Shown here: positions 62,771 to 64,000 of the stretch, in pieces
Layout of the letters: every line of letters starts with the position of its first letter
Numbering within the stretch: position 1 is the first letter of the stretch
DNA from: Mycobacterium pinniadriaticum
Lineage (GTDB): Bacteria > Actinomycetota > Actinomycetes > Mycobacteriales > Mycobacteriaceae
NCBI RefSeq assembly: GCF_026242045.1
Contig: NZ_JAPJDO010000008.1
Location: 124,001 to 188,000 of the forward strand
Reading direction: 5' to 3'
Length of the DNA: 64,000 bases
Notes under the pieces: model-generated
Told to the model about the DNA's origin: nothing
What the model saw: the letters and a program-made list of their open reading frames with translations, nothing else
Database searches by the model: none
Position numbers and translations under genes: made by a program

Positions 62771-64000
62771 TCAGGCAGGTCGAGTATGGCCGTCTCCCCA
62801 GACGATCCACTTGGTTGACGTCAATTCGGGCAGACCCATCGGGCCGCGGGCGTGCAGCTTCTGGGTGGAGATGCCGATCTCGGCTCCGAAGCCGAACTGT
62901 TCACCGTCGGTGAACGCCGTGGAGGCGTTGACCATGACCGCGGCGGCGTCGACGCGTTCGGTAAAAATCTGTGCTGCAGCGAGATTGGTGGTGACTATGG
63001 CCTCGGTGTGCCCGGTGCCGTAGGTGTTGATGTGGTCGATCGCGGCGTCGAGACCGTCGACCGTGGCTACCGCGATGTCCATCGACAAGAACTCTGCCCG
63101 CAGCTCGTCCTCGGTCGGGTCGTCGTGGACGGTGACACCGGCTTGTCGCAGTGCGCCCACCAGCCGCGGCAGGGCCGTACCGGCGATGGCCTTGTCGACC
63201 AGCAGCGTCTCGGCGGCGTTGCAGACGCTGGGCCGCCGCGTCTTGGCGTTGAGAATGATTCGCTCGGCCATGTCCAGGTCGGCGGCGGAGTGGACGTAGA
63301 CGTGACAGTTGCCGACGCCGGTTTCGATGGTGGGCACCGTAGCGTCGCGCACGACGGCGTCGATCAGTCCGGCGCCACCGCGTGGGATCACCACGTCGAC
63401 CAGGCCGCGGGCCTGGATGAGGTGAGTGACGCTCGAACGATCGGTGCTGGGCAGCAGTTGTACGGCGTCCTCGGGCAGCCCTTCGCCGGCCAGTGCGCCG
63501 CGCAGTGCGGTGACCAGTTCCGCGTTGGAGTGCGCGGCCGATGAGCTGCCGCGCAGCAGGACGGCGTTGCCGGACTTGAGGGTGAGGCCGAACGCGTCGA
63601 CGGTCACGTTGGGCCGGCCCTCGTAGACGATCCCGATCACGCCGAGGGGAACCCGTTGTTGGCGCAGCCGCAGCCCGTTGGGCAGCGTGCGACCGCGCAG
63701 GACCTCGCCGATCGGGTCGGGCAGCCCGGCGACCTGGCGCAGGCCGGCGGCGATGCCGTCGATGCGCTGGGGATTGAGTGCCAGTCGGTCGAGCATGGCC
63801 TCGGCGGTGCCCGCGGCCCGGGCGGCGTCGAGGTCGGCGGCGTTGGCGGCCAGGATCTGGTGGGTGTGGGCCAGCACGGCATCCGCGGCGGCGTGCAGCG
63901 CCCGGTCTTTGACGGTGGTGGTCAGCGATGCGAGCGTGCGGGAGGCGACCCGCGACCGGCGGGCGGCCTCCAGCACCTCGTCGCGCAAGTCCACATCGTG
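62771..64000 (-). CDS. proA: Gamma-glutamyl phosphate reductase ProA (5' end at or beyond window edge)
   Basis: ProA reduces gamma-glutamyl phosphate to the semialdehyde in proline synthesis. The ALDH-type fold shows [16 protein letters not shown] and the catalytic Cys in [13 protein letters not shown]. The first in-window start is GTG 63994 (407 residues), but the frame remains open to the edge. Mycobacterial ProA usually carries about eight more residues before DLR, so the true start probably lies outside. Confidence 0.95.
   Translation of the reverse strand, partial: HDVDLRDEVLEAARRSRVASRTLASLTTTVKDRALHAAADAVLAHTHQILAANAADLDAARAAGTAEAMLDRLALNPQRIDGIAAGLRQVAGLPDPIGEVLRGRTLPNGLRLRQQRVPLGVIGIVYEGRPNVTVDAFGLTLKSGNAVLLRGSSSAAHSNAELVTALRGALAGEGLPEDAVQLLPSTDRSSVTHLIQARGLVDVVIPRGGAGLIDAVVRDATVPTIETGVGNCHVYVHSAADLDMAERIILNAKTRRPSVCNAAETLLVDKAIAGTALPRLVGALRQAGVTVHDDPTEDELRAEFLSMDIAVATVDGLDAAIDHINTYGTGHTEAIVTTNLAAAQIFTERVDAAAVMVNASTAFTDGEQFGFGAEIGISTQKLHARGPMGLPELTSTKWIVWGDGHTRPA

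Overview
The window is high-GC actinobacterial DNA from a Mycobacterium (sensu lato), most likely an environmental, Mycolicibacterium-type species. The evidence is gene content and order. From left to right it follows the M. tuberculosis Rv2358-Rv2427c backbone: smtB-zur, uppS-recO-amiA2-era-(CorC)-ybeY-phoH, rsmE-dnaJ2-hrcA, hemW, sirA-cysH-che1, cysA-cysW-cysT-subI, trehalase, lppR-lepA, rnz, the transglutaminase/alpha-E/ATP-grasp trio, rpsT, holA-comEC-comEA, degV-octT-gpgP-rsfS-nadD, VWA-MoxR and proA. That comparison is from memory, not from a search. Coding density is very high, GTGA and ATGA stop/start overlaps are common, and many starts are GTG. I see no tRNA, rRNA, insertion sequence, phage or CRISPR array.

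Layout. 1-8.3 kb: zinc regulation, polyprenyl synthesis, DNA repair and ribosome biogenesis. 8.3-11.3 kb: accessory P450/SnoaL pair divergent from a GAF-LuxR regulator. 11.3-14.3 kb: rsmE-dnaJ2-hrcA with a CIRCE operator. 14.4-18.9 kb: accessory region where M. tuberculosis has its mycobactin genes, with a leaderless micro-ORF coupled to a small protein and a flavoprotein/DehI-like/RraA/ThDP cassette. 18.9-27.5 kb: hemW and the sulfur assimilation block. 27.5-35.8 kb: small membrane proteins, GH15 trehalase, MarR/MFS pair, two lipoproteins, lepA and a PemK-like protein. 35.8-48.3 kb: CBS protein, aldo/keto reductase, rnz, PepSY protein, protein-modification trio, rpsT, holA and the competence-type genes. 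48.4-55.7 kb: island at the site of M. tuberculosis eis, with YceI, aquaporin, a histidine kinase/response regulator, two tiny secreted proteins, a DUF3500-like lipoprotein and a methyltransferase. 55.7-64 kb: degV through proA, with a secreted PE-PPE-domain protein.

Most interesting signals. (1) Both sulfur operons are preceded by a 30-codon leaderless reading frame ending in a cysteine run. Each lies exactly 117 nt upstream of the first structural gene (sirA or subI), and an SD-masking hairpin precedes sirA. This looks like a matched pair of cysteine-responsive attenuators. (2) Three intergenic regions of the two-component island carry the same operator layout: CTGAAG-N5-CTGAAG, 21-22 bp, then CTTCAG-N5-CTTCAG. 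This defines a small regulon of the local OmpR-type regulator. (3) A 59-nt element with conserved ends and a fixed 31-nt variable core occurs three times, always between convergent genes. (4) lepA has no ATG/GTG/TTG upstream of its P-loop and appears to start at AUC.
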